A DNA stretch of 64,000 nucleotides from UBA2421 sp002343075. Lineage in GTDB: Bacteria > Planctomycetota > Phycisphaerae > Tepidisphaerales > Tepidisphaeraceae. Location of the stretch: assembly GCA_937982565.1 (NCBI GenBank), contig CALJLN010000010.1, forward strand, positions 62,001 through 126,000, given 5' to 3'. The position numbers and the translations under genes were made by a program. Positions 26,296 through 34,698 of the stretch are shown here, piece by piece. Within the stretch, counting starts at the first letter, position 1. Each line of letters begins with the position of its first letter. The notes beneath the pieces are model-generated. The model was not told the DNA's origin, ran no database searches, and saw only the letters and a list, made by a program, of their open reading frames with translations.

Positions 26296-27047
26296 GCTGC
26301 GGCGTCTTCCCGGTTGGTTGTGACGATCTCGTTGACGCGCACGCAAAAGTTATCATTCAGAACCAGAACTTCCCCGCGTGCCACGAGCCGATCGTTGACA
26401 AAAACGTCCACCGGATCGCCAGCCAGCTTATCCAGTTCCACCACAGACCCTTCGGCAAGCTTGAGCACATCCTCGACCACCATCCGCGATCGGCCCAGTT
26501 CGATCTTCACATTCAATTCGACATCGCGCAGCAGATCGATACTGCTGGCAGCGGCATCGGCAATCACCTGCTGAAAGTTGGGCAAGTCAAACCCGGCTGC
26601 TTCAATCCCCGCTGCCGACATAAAGTCGCCATCGGCGTCGCTGGAGGCCGCGGCTGCTCCCTGCGCAGCTTTAGCCGTCGAAGGTGCGGCGGCGGCCTCC
26701 ATTTCGGCCAGCTTGAGGAGTTCCTGCAGCGCGGCATCGTCAATCTGCGGGATTGCAGACGACTCTGATTCAGATGAAGTTGAAACGCTGTCAAACGCAG
26801 CATTGGCTGGATCGAAGGGATCGTCAGCCTTTTCGTCCTTGGCCGGTGTGCCGGTCGCAGGTGCGTCAGATGCCGCTGCCTCGGCTGCGGCGTTGACTTC
26901 GGCTTGTGCAGCACTGAAAAAGTCGGCACTGTCGGCGGGGAGTGAACTGTCCGTTGGGGCTGGTGTTGCAGCAGCCGGCGCAACATCTGCAGCAGCATCG
27001 GCGGGAACAGAATCTGCGGGGGGCGGAACTGCGTCACCTTCGGCCAT
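26292..27047 (-). CDS. fliN: Flagellar motor switch protein FliN with long Ala-rich acidic N-terminal extension
   Basis: FliN forms the base of the C-ring. The C-terminal SpoA domain (about residues 172-246) is typical: LRDVELNVKIELGRSRMVVE, LKLAEGSVVELDKLAGDPVD, and FVNDRLVARGEVLVLNDNFC. In front lies a 170-residue Ala/Asp/Pro-rich, low-complexity region, much longer than a usual FliN. It contains IPQIDDAALQELLKL (99-113), faintly like the CheY-binding EIDALL motif of FliM and FliY. The start at 27047 follows AAGGATGG. fliM, normally just upstream, is absent; fliL is immediately upstream instead. Confidence 0.9.
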   Translation of the reverse strand: MAEGDAVPPPADSVPADAAADVAPAAATPAPTDSSLPADSADFFSAAQAEVNAAAEAAASDAPATGTPAKDEKADDPFDPANAAFDSVSTSSESESSAIPQIDDAALQELLKLAEMEAAAAPSTAKAAQGAAAASSDADGDFMSAAGIEAAGFDLPNFQQVIADAAASSIDLLRDVELNVKIELGRSRMVVEDVLKLAEGSVVELDKLAGDPVDVFVNDRLVARGEVLVLNDNFCVRVNEIVTTNREDAAA

Positions 27048-27102
27048 CGCACACCATCCTTGGCTGCGGCCGGAGCGGTAAATCAATCCATTGACCTACC
27101 TC

Positions 27103-27768
27103 TTAATAGTCGGTGCGGAAGGGAATGCACTTGGGCACGAGCACTTCTTCGATCAATCCCACGCCGACGATTTCATCAAGCTGATACTTGATCTGTCGGC
27201 GGAGCGTTTCGAGGCCAGGCTCGCTTCCGCCACCGAGTTTCTCCGGATCACTTTGTGCAATGATCGTACGAACACGGTCCTTAATCAAGGCCTCGCGGTC
27301 CTTGAGCGCGTCCTGAACTTTCTTCACGCTCTCCCCCTTGGCCAGCACAAAAATGGAAATGTCGTAGAGGAAGGTCCGGCCAGACATCTTGTTGGGCGCG
27401 CGAAACTCGACTAGCGGCACTTCATACGACTTCTTCTTGTCGTATTTCTTGACCGGCGCGGCACCATCCTTGCCAGCTTCGGCACCGTGTCCGTCCCCGG
27501 CGGGGGCGGCGTGGGCGTCGGCTTCGCCGTGAGACTCATCGGCGTGGGCCTCGGCCTCGTCATGTTCTGCTAATTGTGCAGCAACCACCTCTTTTGGCTG
27601 CCCAAACCCCAACATCTTGAGTCCGACAACGAGAACCACAGCCTCGACCATCATCACCCCGCCGAGCAGCACAGGCAGCTTGGTGAGGAATCCGCCGCCC
27701 TTTTTGGCTTCACCCTTCTTCTCGGCGTCGCCGTGCTCGTCCTTCTTTTCAGCTTTCTTGTCTGCCAT
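27103..27768 (-). CDS. fliL: Flagellar basal-body-associated protein FliL with His/Asp/Glu-rich linker
   Basis: FliL surrounds the stator and supports torque. The 221-residue protein begins with a charged tail (MADKKAEKKDEHGDAEKK), has one membrane helix (LPVLLGGVMMVEAVVLVVGL), then a periplasmic linker of about 45 residues with five His among Ala, Glu and Asp (for example EAHADESHGEADAHAAP), and the stomatin-like FliL domain ending LRRQIKYQLDEIVGVGLIEE. ATG 27768 has AGGA 8 bases upstream. motA and motB, often found just upstream of fliL, are missing. Confidence 0.88.
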   Translation of the reverse strand: MADKKAEKKDEHGDAEKKGEAKKGGGFLTKLPVLLGGVMMVEAVVLVVGLKMLGFGQPKEVVAAQLAEHDEAEAHADESHGEADAHAAPAGDGHGAEAGKDGAAPVKKYDKKKSYEVPLVEFRAPNKMSGRTFLYDISIFVLAKGESVKKVQDALKDREALIKDRVRTIIAQSDPEKLGGGSEPGLETLRRQIKYQLDEIVGVGLIEEVLVPKCIPFRTDY

Positions 27769-27919
27769 GATCACGATCCTGTCGTTCGCAGCGTCCCATA
27801 AGTCCGGCGAGAGGGGGCGCGCCTAGGCAAAGTATCGGCAGACGGGTGCGGTGGGATTGCGAAAAGTGACGATTATCCGACAAAAACTTCCACGCTTTTG
27901 GCACATTCTGGCAGCCAGC

Positions 27920-28114
27920 CTAATCGGTAATCGGCTTGCGAATCAGTCGCGCATACTCGATGGCGCGCTTGAGCACTTCAGCCAGATCTTCCTTAACCAT
28001 CAACCGTTCACCATCATCGCAGCAGATGAGCGTGTCGGGCGTCTTCTCCACGTACCGAATCTTCTCAGCGTTGATAACGAATGGCTGGCCGTTGAGTCGA
28101 GTGAGGGTGATCAT
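27920..28114 (-). CDS. flbD: FlbD/SwrD-family flagellar protein
   Basis: A 64-residue protein of the FlbD family: MITLTRLNGQPFVINAEKIR followed by YVEKTPDTLICCDDGERLMV and an amphipathic C-terminal helix. In Bacillus the homologue SwrD supports motor torque and lies directly after flgE, as here. The start at 28114 is the family start. The flgE gene upstream ends with its own terminator-like hairpin, so flbD may have a separate promoter in the 190-bp gap. Confidence 0.9.
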   Translation of the reverse strand: MITLTRLNGQPFVINAEKIRYVEKTPDTLICCDDGERLMVKEDLAEVLKRAIEYARLIRKPITD

Positions 28115-28120
28115 GATAAA

Positions 28121-28200
28121 AATAGCCGAAAGGGGAGAGCAGAAAGCCGAGAGCAGCCTGAAATTTGCAATTGGCCCTCCGCTAGCTGCTCTCCGCTGCC
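28121..28200. repeat. GAGAGCAG word repeat with 9-base inverted arms
   Basis: GAGAGCAG occurs at 28135-28142 and 28149-28156 within a repeated AAGCCGA/GAGAGCAG pattern, and GAGAGCAGC (28149-28157) pairs perfectly with GCTGCTCTC (28185-28193) across a 27-base loop. It lies between flgE and flbD and belongs to the same class of word-built gaps as the others noted in this window. Confidence 0.5.
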
Positions 28201-28203
28201 GTT

Positions 28204-28249
28204 AAAAGTTGCCCCCGCGACAGCAGAAATAACACCCTGTCGCGAGGGC
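28204..28249 (-). terminator. Rho-independent terminator after flgE
   Basis: On the minus strand GCCC and CGCGACAG pair with CTGTCGCG and GGGC (one mismatch between the two blocks) around a 13-base loop, followed by AACTTTT. It is 55 bases downstream of the flgE stop. It would separate flgB-to-flgE from flbD-to-fliA or attenuate transcription within the cluster. Confidence 0.65.
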
Positions 28250-28303
28250 TGGGGTATCAGAGGCCACTCACCCGGGTGCGGCGGGCGAATGCCAGGTTCA
28301 AAT

Positions 28304-30055
28304 CTATCTGCTCGTGTTCAATAGCTCCGTTAACAACTGATCGCTCGTCGAAATCACCCGGCTCGCAGCGGTGAAGCCGGTTGACGAGATGATCAGATTC
28401 ACAAACTCCTCGCTGAGATCGACATTGCTCAATTCGAGCGTCGAAGACCGAATCGAACCCGCAGACAGCTGCAGCGGGGCTGTGATTTTCGGCGTGCCGC
28501 TGTTGCCGCCGGTCACATACAGATTGCCGCCAATATCCTGCAGCCCCTCTGGGTTATCAAACGTCGCGATTGCCACCTGACCGAGCAAATCTCTCGTGCC
28601 ATTATCGTATGCGCCGGTAATGTCGCCGTTGGTCGAGATGGAGAAGCTGGTGAGTGTGCCAATCGGCTTGCCATCCGGCTCGCCAAAAATGTTGGAACCA
28701 TTGGTCGAGCTATCGGCGATTGCATTGAGTTGCGATACATCAAACCCGAACGAAAGCGGATCACCCGCCCCAGTGTTGGTGCGATCAATCCGGACGGGGA
28801 TCGGCGTCGTGGTCAGCGGCTTCCCATTGTTATCAAAATTGATGGTTCCCGTCGCTACGCGAATGCCGGCGCTCGCGCCGGTGGGGTCGAACACCTGTGC
28901 ATCGGTGTCATCACCGCTGAAGGCATACATCTGCCATGCCGTGCCGGTGTCGTCGGCATTTTGCAGCACCGTAACCACGTTGACACGGAGCGCGTTACCC
29001 AGTGAGTCGTAAGTGGTAAAGCTCGTATACGCGCTCTCGCCAGTCGCCGCAGACGTTTCGGTGTATTCCGCGGTCGCGCCCAGCGCGGTTCCGGCGAGCG
29101 AATTGGCATTTTGCTGGCCGATGTGGCTCTCAATCCGCAGCCGCCGCGTGTTGGCTGGGTCAGTGCCCGTGACAGCCGTTGTGACGGTTGAACCGGGGTT
29201 GGATGCGGGTGAACCGGTCGTGGTTTGCGTTGGATCGATGCCCAGCGCCTGGTTCATGAACAGGTTGTACTCATCAAGCGTCGTGGTCGCGCTGATGGTC
29301 AGGTCAAGCGGCGGGAGCGTTCGCCCGCCACGTTTGGCCGCGAGGCTGATGGTCTGCCCGTCGGTGAAGAGCGGCGCGGTACCAGGCACGCCGGTATCAT
29401 CTGCAGCGCGCAGATTGACCAAAGCGGTCGCACCTGTTGGTGCATCGCCGCCGACGTTGGCACCCACGTCGGTCAGGGCCCTTGAGAGCAGAACATTGCC
29501 AATCGTTCCCAATTCCCCACCAGCATTCAGGTTGCCTTGCAGATCAACCTGTGTGGTCGCCTCGGCTTTGGTCAGCCCGCCGAGAGGAATCTTGATGTTG
29601 CCCAACTGCCCGGGAACGATGTTTCCGTCGGGATCGACGCCAAAACCCTGCACATAGTTTCCGCTGGTCGATGTCAGCTCATTATTCTGGTTGAGCACGA
29701 ACGAGCCGTCGCGGGTGAACTGCTGGCCCTGCCCCTGCACGATGAAGAACCCCCCGCCGTCGATGGCCAGATCGGTGGGCCGGCCGGTGGTCTCGAGCGT
29801 CCCGGCGGCAAAATTCTTCTGGATCGTCGCCACCTGCGCGCCCAAGCCGCGTTGTGAGGGGTTCTCACCGCCAAAATCAGCACTCGGCGGCGAACCTGAT
29901 CCGTCCGTTACATAAAACTGCGGCGTGAACAAAGCCCGACTGCTCTTGAATGCGATCGTGTTCACGTTGGCAATGTTGTTGCCGACGACGTTGAGCCGGG
30001 TCTGATTGACTTCAAGCCCGCTCAAGCCGGTGAAAAGTGTGCTGGTAAGTGCCAT
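28304..30055 (-). CDS. flgE: Flagellar hook protein FlgE, long form
   Basis: FlgE polymerises into the hook. The start at 30055 (MALTSTLFTGLSGLEVNQTR) is the conserved FlgE/F/G N-terminus; the in-frame extension to 30214 is not conserved and would cover the gap to flgD. The N-terminal signature LNVVGNNIANVNTIAFKSSR and the C-terminal LELSNVDLSEEFVNLIISST are intact. At 583 residues it is longer than the about 400 of enteric FlgE, with the extra length in the variable central D2/D3-like part (residues about 180-470). No strong Shine-Dalgarno. flgD lies upstream, flbD downstream after a terminator. Confidence 0.93.
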   Translation of the reverse strand: MALTSTLFTGLSGLEVNQTRLNVVGNNIANVNTIAFKSSRALFTPQFYVTDGSGSPPSADFGGENPSQRGLGAQVATIQKNFAAGTLETTGRPTDLAIDGGGFFIVQGQGQQFTRDGSFVLNQNNELTSTSGNYVQGFGVDPDGNIVPGQLGNIKIPLGGLTKAEATTQVDLQGNLNAGGELGTIGNVLLSRALTDVGANVGGDAPTGATALVNLRAADDTGVPGTAPLFTDGQTISLAAKRGGRTLPPLDLTISATTTLDEYNLFMNQALGIDPTQTTTGSPASNPGSTVTTAVTGTDPANTRRLRIESHIGQQNANSLAGTALGATAEYTETSAATGESAYTSFTTYDSLGNALRVNVVTVLQNADDTGTAWQMYAFSGDDTDAQVFDPTGASAGIRVATGTINFDNNGKPLTTTPIPVRIDRTNTGAGDPLSFGFDVSQLNAIADSSTNGSNIFGEPDGKPIGTLTSFSISTNGDITGAYDNGTRDLLGQVAIATFDNPEGLQDIGGNLYVTGGNSGTPKITAPLQLSAGSIRSSTLELSNVDLSEEFVNLIISSTGFTAASRVISTSDQLLTELLNTSR

Positions 30056-30213
30056 GGGTCGTCGTTCTAGTCTGCTCGGCAGCGCGATTCCCGCATCGCC
30101 AAGCGCAAATGTTGCGTTCGTCAACTGCCCATTTGCTCCGCAGATGGGCCACGCGGTCACTACGGCGGACATGCTGCAATCTGCGTGCCAAGCCTCGGCG
30201 CGCAACGCCCCCA

Positions 30214-30642
30214 TCAGCCAACCGTGGTCGCGATCGGCGTCGGCGCGATGGACGTGACGCGCCCGAGTTCCACCGTGTGGCCGTTGTCGAGTTCGAGTGT
30301 CACGCTGTCATTCTCCACTTTCACAGAGTTAACAACGCCGGAGACCTTCTCGCCGTTGCTGAGTTGCCCCGACACCGTCTTGCCGATCAGCCCGCTGGCG
30401 GCGCCAACATTGTTTTGCAACACCATCGACTTCAGGCTCGACTGCAATTGCTGGCTTGATTCGAGTTGGCCGATCTGACTCATCTGCGCCAGGAGCTGCT
30501 CATTTTTCGCCGGTTCGAGCGGATCCTGGTTTTGCAACTGCGTGATCATCAGCTTGATGAAGTCTTCAGTCTTGAGCGCAAATTTGCTCGAAGGTGCCTG
30601 ATTTCCCGATAAATTGCTGCCGGTCGCGGCTGCGGTTGTCAT
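30214..30642 (-). CDS. flgD: Flagellar hook-cap assembly protein FlgD, short form
   Basis: FlgD caps the growing hook. The 142-residue protein has the conserved N-terminal part (LKTEDFIKLMITQLQNQDPL then EPAKNEQLLAQMSQIGQLES) and the start of the beta domain with GLIGKTVSG. It lacks the FlgD Ig-like/Tudor C-terminal extension of enteric proteins, a short form common in other phyla. It lies between fliK and flgE as in Bacillus. Confidence 0.92.
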   Translation of the reverse strand: MTTAAATGSNLSGNQAPSSKFALKTEDFIKLMITQLQNQDPLEPAKNEQLLAQMSQIGQLESSQQLQSSLKSMVLQNNVGAASGLIGKTVSGQLSNGEKVSGVVNSVKVENDSVTLELDNGHTVELGRVTSIAPTPIATTVG

Positions 30643-30675
30643 GGTTTCTCTCGATTCTCTAAGACGACGGATCGA

Positions 30676-32082
30676 CTATGCCACCAAATCCAGCGGATCG
30701 CCCGCGCCGAGTTTGGCCCACATGCGCTTGAGCATTTCCTTCCGTTGCTCGCTGTTCTGACGCTCCCAATCCAAACCCTGCTGGCCCTGCTGCTGATTGT
30801 TCTTGCTATCGCTCTGCTGGTCAGACTTTTCGCTGCGGGCGCCCTGGGTTACTTGCAGCTTATCGACGCTCACACCCTGACTCTCGAGCGAATGCTTTAG
30901 CTGCGTCAGGCTGTGGCTAAGCGCCTGCGTGGCACTGGCGTTTTCGGTTTGGAACGAAGCATTAATAACCCCGTCGCGCAGCGTGACCTGCACCAACAAG
31001 GCACCAAGTTCCGGCGGGTCGAGCCGGATTTGTATGCTCCCACCGTGCGGAAGTAGCTGCCCGCGGACGGTGCTGACGATCTGCGGATGGTTTGCCTCGG
31101 CAAAGCGCTCGGGCGAAGGGGGCGGCGGCGCTGGGGCGGGTGCTGGCGCGACTGCACCCTGCTTCGCCCCCGTCTGAGTCACCGACTGCACCGCCTGCAC
31201 ATTCGCCGGACTGGCATCGACCGGTCTTACCGCAGGCTGGTCCGCGGAGGCGTGTTGTACGCCTCCGGCACGTTCACGACCCTGTAGATCAGCATTCGGC
31301 AGTTCGTCACTTGCCCGATCACTCGCTACAGCTGACTCCTTCGGCTTGGCGGCAGCGGGTGCGATAGGCGACTCGCCGTCATCCGTGCCGGCGAGGAGGG
31401 TGGTGTCCTGTTGCTGAGGCCCCTCTACCGCTTCGGCGGCGGGATCAATCGTATCCGCCGTTGTTGCGCCTGCAGGATTTGCCCCTGGGTTGCCGCCGGC
31501 GCTCGCCGACGCAGTGCCAGCCTTACCCGCGGCGACGACGGTCTCCGATTGCGCAGGCTGATTCGTGGCTGGAACGCCACTCGCTTCCTCGACAGTAGCC
31601 GATGATTCTCTGGAGACACTCGCCTGAATCGTCGTCGAACTCACAGCCAACGACGCGTCAACGGGCGTGGCAACGCCGCTACCTGCTTCCGATTCCGCCC
31701 GCGGTTGGGCCGGCGCGATGACGGTCTCAGCATCCGCTGTCTCAGTAGTCTTCAACTCCCCTTGCGCCTTGTCGGTTGCCGATGGGGGGCTCTCGGTGTC
31801 GGATTGCTCACCGGCGACCGGCGCTGCATCGGACTCGCTCGCGTCACGTTTTCTGCTCCGTTGCGGCTTCTGAGCAGGTTTGGCGTCGGCCGTGGTTCGC
31901 ACGGTGCGCGTCTCGGAGTCGTCGCGCGGTTTGGATTTCTGCTCAACTGACTGTTTCAACGCCGCATCGAACGATCCGCCGCCGCTCTTGAAGTCGGGGG
32001 GTTCCGGCGTTGTTGGTCGTCCAGTCGACCGAGCCGATCTTGCCGATGCTGATGGCAAGTTTTGCGTGATGGTTGCTGCCAT
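30676..32082 (-). CDS. fliK: Flagellar hook-length control protein FliK
   Basis: FliK measures hook length and triggers the FlhB switch. The 468-residue protein has a long low-complexity, Ala/Thr/Ser/Glu-rich ruler region (residues 1-330) and a globular C-terminal Flg_hook domain: GGSIQIRLDPPELGALLVQV, LRDGVINASFQTENASATQA and LKHSLESQGVSVDKLQV. The ATG at 32082 is chosen because it lies one base beyond the upstream gene's stop; an in-frame start at 32130 would overlap that gene. The FlhB partner here has the variant NPTE motif. Confidence 0.9.
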   Translation of the reverse strand: MAATITQNLPSASARSARSTGRPTTPEPPDFKSGGGSFDAALKQSVEQKSKPRDDSETRTVRTTADAKPAQKPQRSRKRDASESDAAPVAGEQSDTESPPSATDKAQGELKTTETADAETVIAPAQPRAESEAGSGVATPVDASLAVSSTTIQASVSRESSATVEEASGVPATNQPAQSETVVAAGKAGTASASAGGNPGANPAGATTADTIDPAAEAVEGPQQQDTTLLAGTDDGESPIAPAAAKPKESAVASDRASDELPNADLQGRERAGGVQHASADQPAVRPVDASPANVQAVQSVTQTGAKQGAVAPAPAPAPPPPSPERFAEANHPQIVSTVRGQLLPHGGSIQIRLDPPELGALLVQVTLRDGVINASFQTENASATQALSHSLTQLKHSLESQGVSVDKLQVTQGARSEKSDQQSDSKNNQQQGQQGLDWERQNSEQRKEMLKRMWAKLGAGDPLDLVA

Positions 32083-32083
32083 G

Positions 32084-32761
32084 CTAGTTGCCTGCCGAGG
32101 CTTGACTGTTCCGCATTTTCTCCAACACACGTTGGATCTTCGCGGTTTCGTCGGGCGTCTTGAATTCTTTGATGATTCGAGTCGCCTGTCTCGGTTGCAT
32201 CGCTTGCAAGTAGCGTACCAGCGTGTCGTCGTCGAGCGCCATGAAGATCGATTTTACCTGCTTGCCCGGCATGGTCTGATACAGCGCGAGGCTGTCCTGA
32301 AACCCCTTATCATCGGTTTGCTGCGTCTGCACGGTGGCCTGCGCGGCGAGTTGCTTTTCCTTCGACTCGACTGCGGTGCGGTCCCTGGAGAGCTGCTGCT
32401 TGGCAATCTCCACCTGCCGCTGAAGGTCCTGCAGCTCGCGATACCTGCGATCAAGCTCGTTTCGCTGGGCGTCAAAAGCTTCCTGTATAAACTGCACTTG
32501 CTCGACCGCGGACCGTCCCGACGCCCTGGCAAGCAAGTCATCGAGTTTCACCGATGGCTGCGTAGTTGCGTCCTCACCCGAGGATTCTTCCAGCGTCACC
32601 TCTGCGGGCAAGGTCGTAGGGGTAAACAATATCTCCTTGATCTGCGCCACCTGGTCCTTGCCGAGCTTGCCACTGTTCCAAAGCCAGCCGACTCCGCCCG
32701 CAATCGCGAGGAAGTTGATGGCTAGCATGAGGACGATGGCCAATCCGAGACGCTTTATCAT
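32084..32761 (-). CDS. YlxF/MotE-like flagellar membrane protein
   Basis: A 225-residue protein with one N-terminal membrane helix (LGLAIVLMLAINFLAIAGGV), a long coiled coil (about residues 80-150, NELDRRYRELQDLQRQVEIA) and a C-terminal MgtE-N-like helical domain (FMALDDDTLVRYLQAMQPRQ). The layout is that of MotE, a chaperone for the stator protein MotC-like partner, and of YlxF, which lies between fliJ and fliK in Bacillus, the same place as here. Exact role unproven; family confidence good. Confidence 0.8.
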   Translation of the reverse strand: MIKRLGLAIVLMLAINFLAIAGGVGWLWNSGKLGKDQVAQIKEILFTPTTLPAEVTLEESSGEDATTQPSVKLDDLLARASGRSAVEQVQFIQEAFDAQRNELDRRYRELQDLQRQVEIAKQQLSRDRTAVESKEKQLAAQATVQTQQTDDKGFQDSLALYQTMPGKQVKSIFMALDDDTLVRYLQAMQPRQATRIIKEFKTPDETAKIQRVLEKMRNSQASAGN

Positions 32762-32781
32762 GGCAAGTCATTCACTCTTGG

Positions 32782-33294
32782 TCAGCCGGCGCGATCAGAG
32801 TTCCCAATGCGCTCCAGATTCTGACTGTGCTCAATCTGCTCAGTGCTCTCAATCTGCTCAAATGCAATCTGCATGCCGATCTCATCCAGTTGAGCCATTT
32901 CTTTCTGATCCTGTTCATGCCGCCAAAGCACACGGCGCTTTTCCTTCAGCTTTTCGATGACTTTCTTTTGCTTCGCCGCTTCGGCCAGTTCGGCACGAGC
33001 CTTCTCGACCGCCTGCTGGGCAACCACGATCCGTCTCGCGTGCTCCACCGCACGCCGCTGCATCGCAAGGCTGAACCGCCGGTGGGCAGCGAGGAAGCCC
33101 AGGTCGAGCGTGCCGGTGAGTCGGTTGGTTCGAAGGTCGGCCACAGACGACTGCATGTCGGCATCGAGGCGTTTCAGTTCGTCCGTAAGCTTTGCCACAG
33201 CCGCTTGCTTTTCCGCGAGGTTGCGCATGCGATCACGCTCCACCTGAGTCCGTTGGCGGAGCACACCCTCTAGATTGAATCGAAATTTGGCCAT
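32782..33294 (-). CDS. fliJ: Flagellar export protein FliJ
   Basis: A 170-residue, almost fully helical protein (MAKFRFNLEGVLRQRTQVER start; repeated charged heptads to KVIEKLKEKRRVLWRHEQDQ), typical of FliJ, the coiled-coil stalk of the export ATPase FliI. FRFxLExVLxxR is the family start. The C-terminal 25 residues are rich in E, Q and I, probably unstructured. It starts 30 bp after fliI. Confidence 0.85.
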   Translation of the reverse strand: MAKFRFNLEGVLRQRTQVERDRMRNLAEKQAAVAKLTDELKRLDADMQSSVADLRTNRLTGTLDLGFLAAHRRFSLAMQRRAVEHARRIVVAQQAVEKARAELAEAAKQKKVIEKLKEKRRVLWRHEQDQKEMAQLDEIGMQIAFEQIESTEQIEHSQNLERIGNSDRAG

Positions 33295-33324
33295 CCTACG
33301 TGCCTTCGCGCCTTCTTCCTCCCG

Positions 33325-34698
33325 CTACTTCACTCTTCCATTCCCAGCCTGCGCCTTCGCCACCTTCAGCACTTTCTCTGCCTGATCGATCCAATTGCTC
33401 AGGTCCGCCAGTTGCTTCTGCGCCTCGGCCATCGTGGTCGGCTGGCGAGAGTCCTGCTGCAAAAACGAGACGACCTTCTGCCGGGTTTGCACCGCCAGAT
33501 CGTATTCGGCATTGACACCGGGGACGTAGGCACCGATGTTCACTAAATCCTCTATGTCGGCGTACGTTGCCAGCAGCGATTGCACCCGCCTGGCCATGTT
33601 TACCTGAGTACTGTCACAGACATCTCCCCGCACGCGGCTGATACTCTGAAGCACATCAATCGCAGGGAAATGCCCCCGGTTGCCGAGGTGACGGCTGAGC
33701 CACAGGTGGCCGTCGGTGATCCCTTTGACGGCGTCGGGGATGGGCTCGTTGAAGTCGTCGCCTTCCACAAGCACGGTGTAAAATCCGGTGATACTGCCCG
33801 ATTCGGTCCTTCCAGCACGCTCGAGTATCTCAGGAAGCAGCGCAAACACGCTCGGCGGAAAGCCTTTAGTAGCCGGTGGCTCGCGCGCAGCCAGACCGAT
33901 CTGCCGCTGTGCCTGCGCCATGCGCGTCAATGAGTCCATCAGCAGCATCACGTTCCTTCCTTCATCACGAAAGTATTCCGCGACGGTGCAAGCCACCTTC
34001 GCTGCCCGTACGCGGAGCAGGGGCGGGTCGTCGCTGGTGCTGATGATGACCACACACCGCGACAAGCCCTCTGGCCCAAGTGCATGGTCGAGAAACTCCC
34101 TCACTTCCCGGCCACGTTCGCCGATGAGAGCGATCACACTCACATCTGCGCTGGTATTTTTGGCAATCTGCGCCATCAACGTTGATTTGCCCACGCCCGG
34201 CCCCGAAAAAATCCCCATCCGCTGGCCCAGCCCACAGGTGAGAAGCCCATCAATGCAGCGAACGCTGGTGGCGATTGGCTCGCGGATGTTCCGCCGATCG
34301 AGCGGCGCTGGCGACTTCTGATCGATCCGCCGGGAGTTGCTCGCACCGATTGGGCCGAGGCCGTCTGTCGGCCGACCAAACCCGTCAAGAACGCGGCCAA
34401 GCAGTTCCGGCCCGCAAGCAATGCGCGGTGCCGACGAAACACTTTCAATCCGATCGCCCCGGGAAACCCCCGCGGGGCTGGCGAGCGGCATCAGCAGGGT
34501 GCGGTCGGCGGCGAACCCGATGACCTCGGCCAGGCATTCTCTCTCGCCCATTGATTTGATCTTGCAGAGCGATCCGATGGGTAGTGCCAGATCGACAGCC
34601 TCAATGGTTAATCCGGCGATCGATTGCACCGCCCCGCGGACGCCAAACGGCATGGCGTCATCCACGGTCTCAAACAGCGGCGACAGCACGCTGTTCAT
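33325..34698 (-). CDS. fliI: Flagellum-specific ATPase FliI
   Basis: FliI is the F1-beta-like ATPase of the flagellar export apparatus. The 457-residue protein has Walker A GPGVGKST at residues 166-173, the preceding RMGIFSG, Walker B VMLLMDSLTRMA, and the family segments REPPATKGFPPSVFALLPEI and LVEGDDFNEPIPDAVKGITD. The start overlaps the fliH stop by 4 bases (ATGA-type), supporting translational coupling. The C-terminal end carries an unusual helical tail (QAEKVLKVAKAQAGNGRVK), not seen to affect motifs. Confidence 0.95.
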   Translation of the reverse strand: MNSVLSPLFETVDDAMPFGVRGAVQSIAGLTIEAVDLALPIGSLCKIKSMGERECLAEVIGFAADRTLLMPLASPAGVSRGDRIESVSSAPRIACGPELLGRVLDGFGRPTDGLGPIGASNSRRIDQKSPAPLDRRNIREPIATSVRCIDGLLTCGLGQRMGIFSGPGVGKSTLMAQIAKNTSADVSVIALIGERGREVREFLDHALGPEGLSRCVVIISTSDDPPLLRVRAAKVACTVAEYFRDEGRNVMLLMDSLTRMAQAQRQIGLAAREPPATKGFPPSVFALLPEILERAGRTESGSITGFYTVLVEGDDFNEPIPDAVKGITDGHLWLSRHLGNRGHFPAIDVLQSISRVRGDVCDSTQVNMARRVQSLLATYADIEDLVNIGAYVPGVNAEYDLAVQTRQKVVSFLQQDSRQPTTMAEAQKQLADLSNWIDQAEKVLKVAKAQAGNGRVK

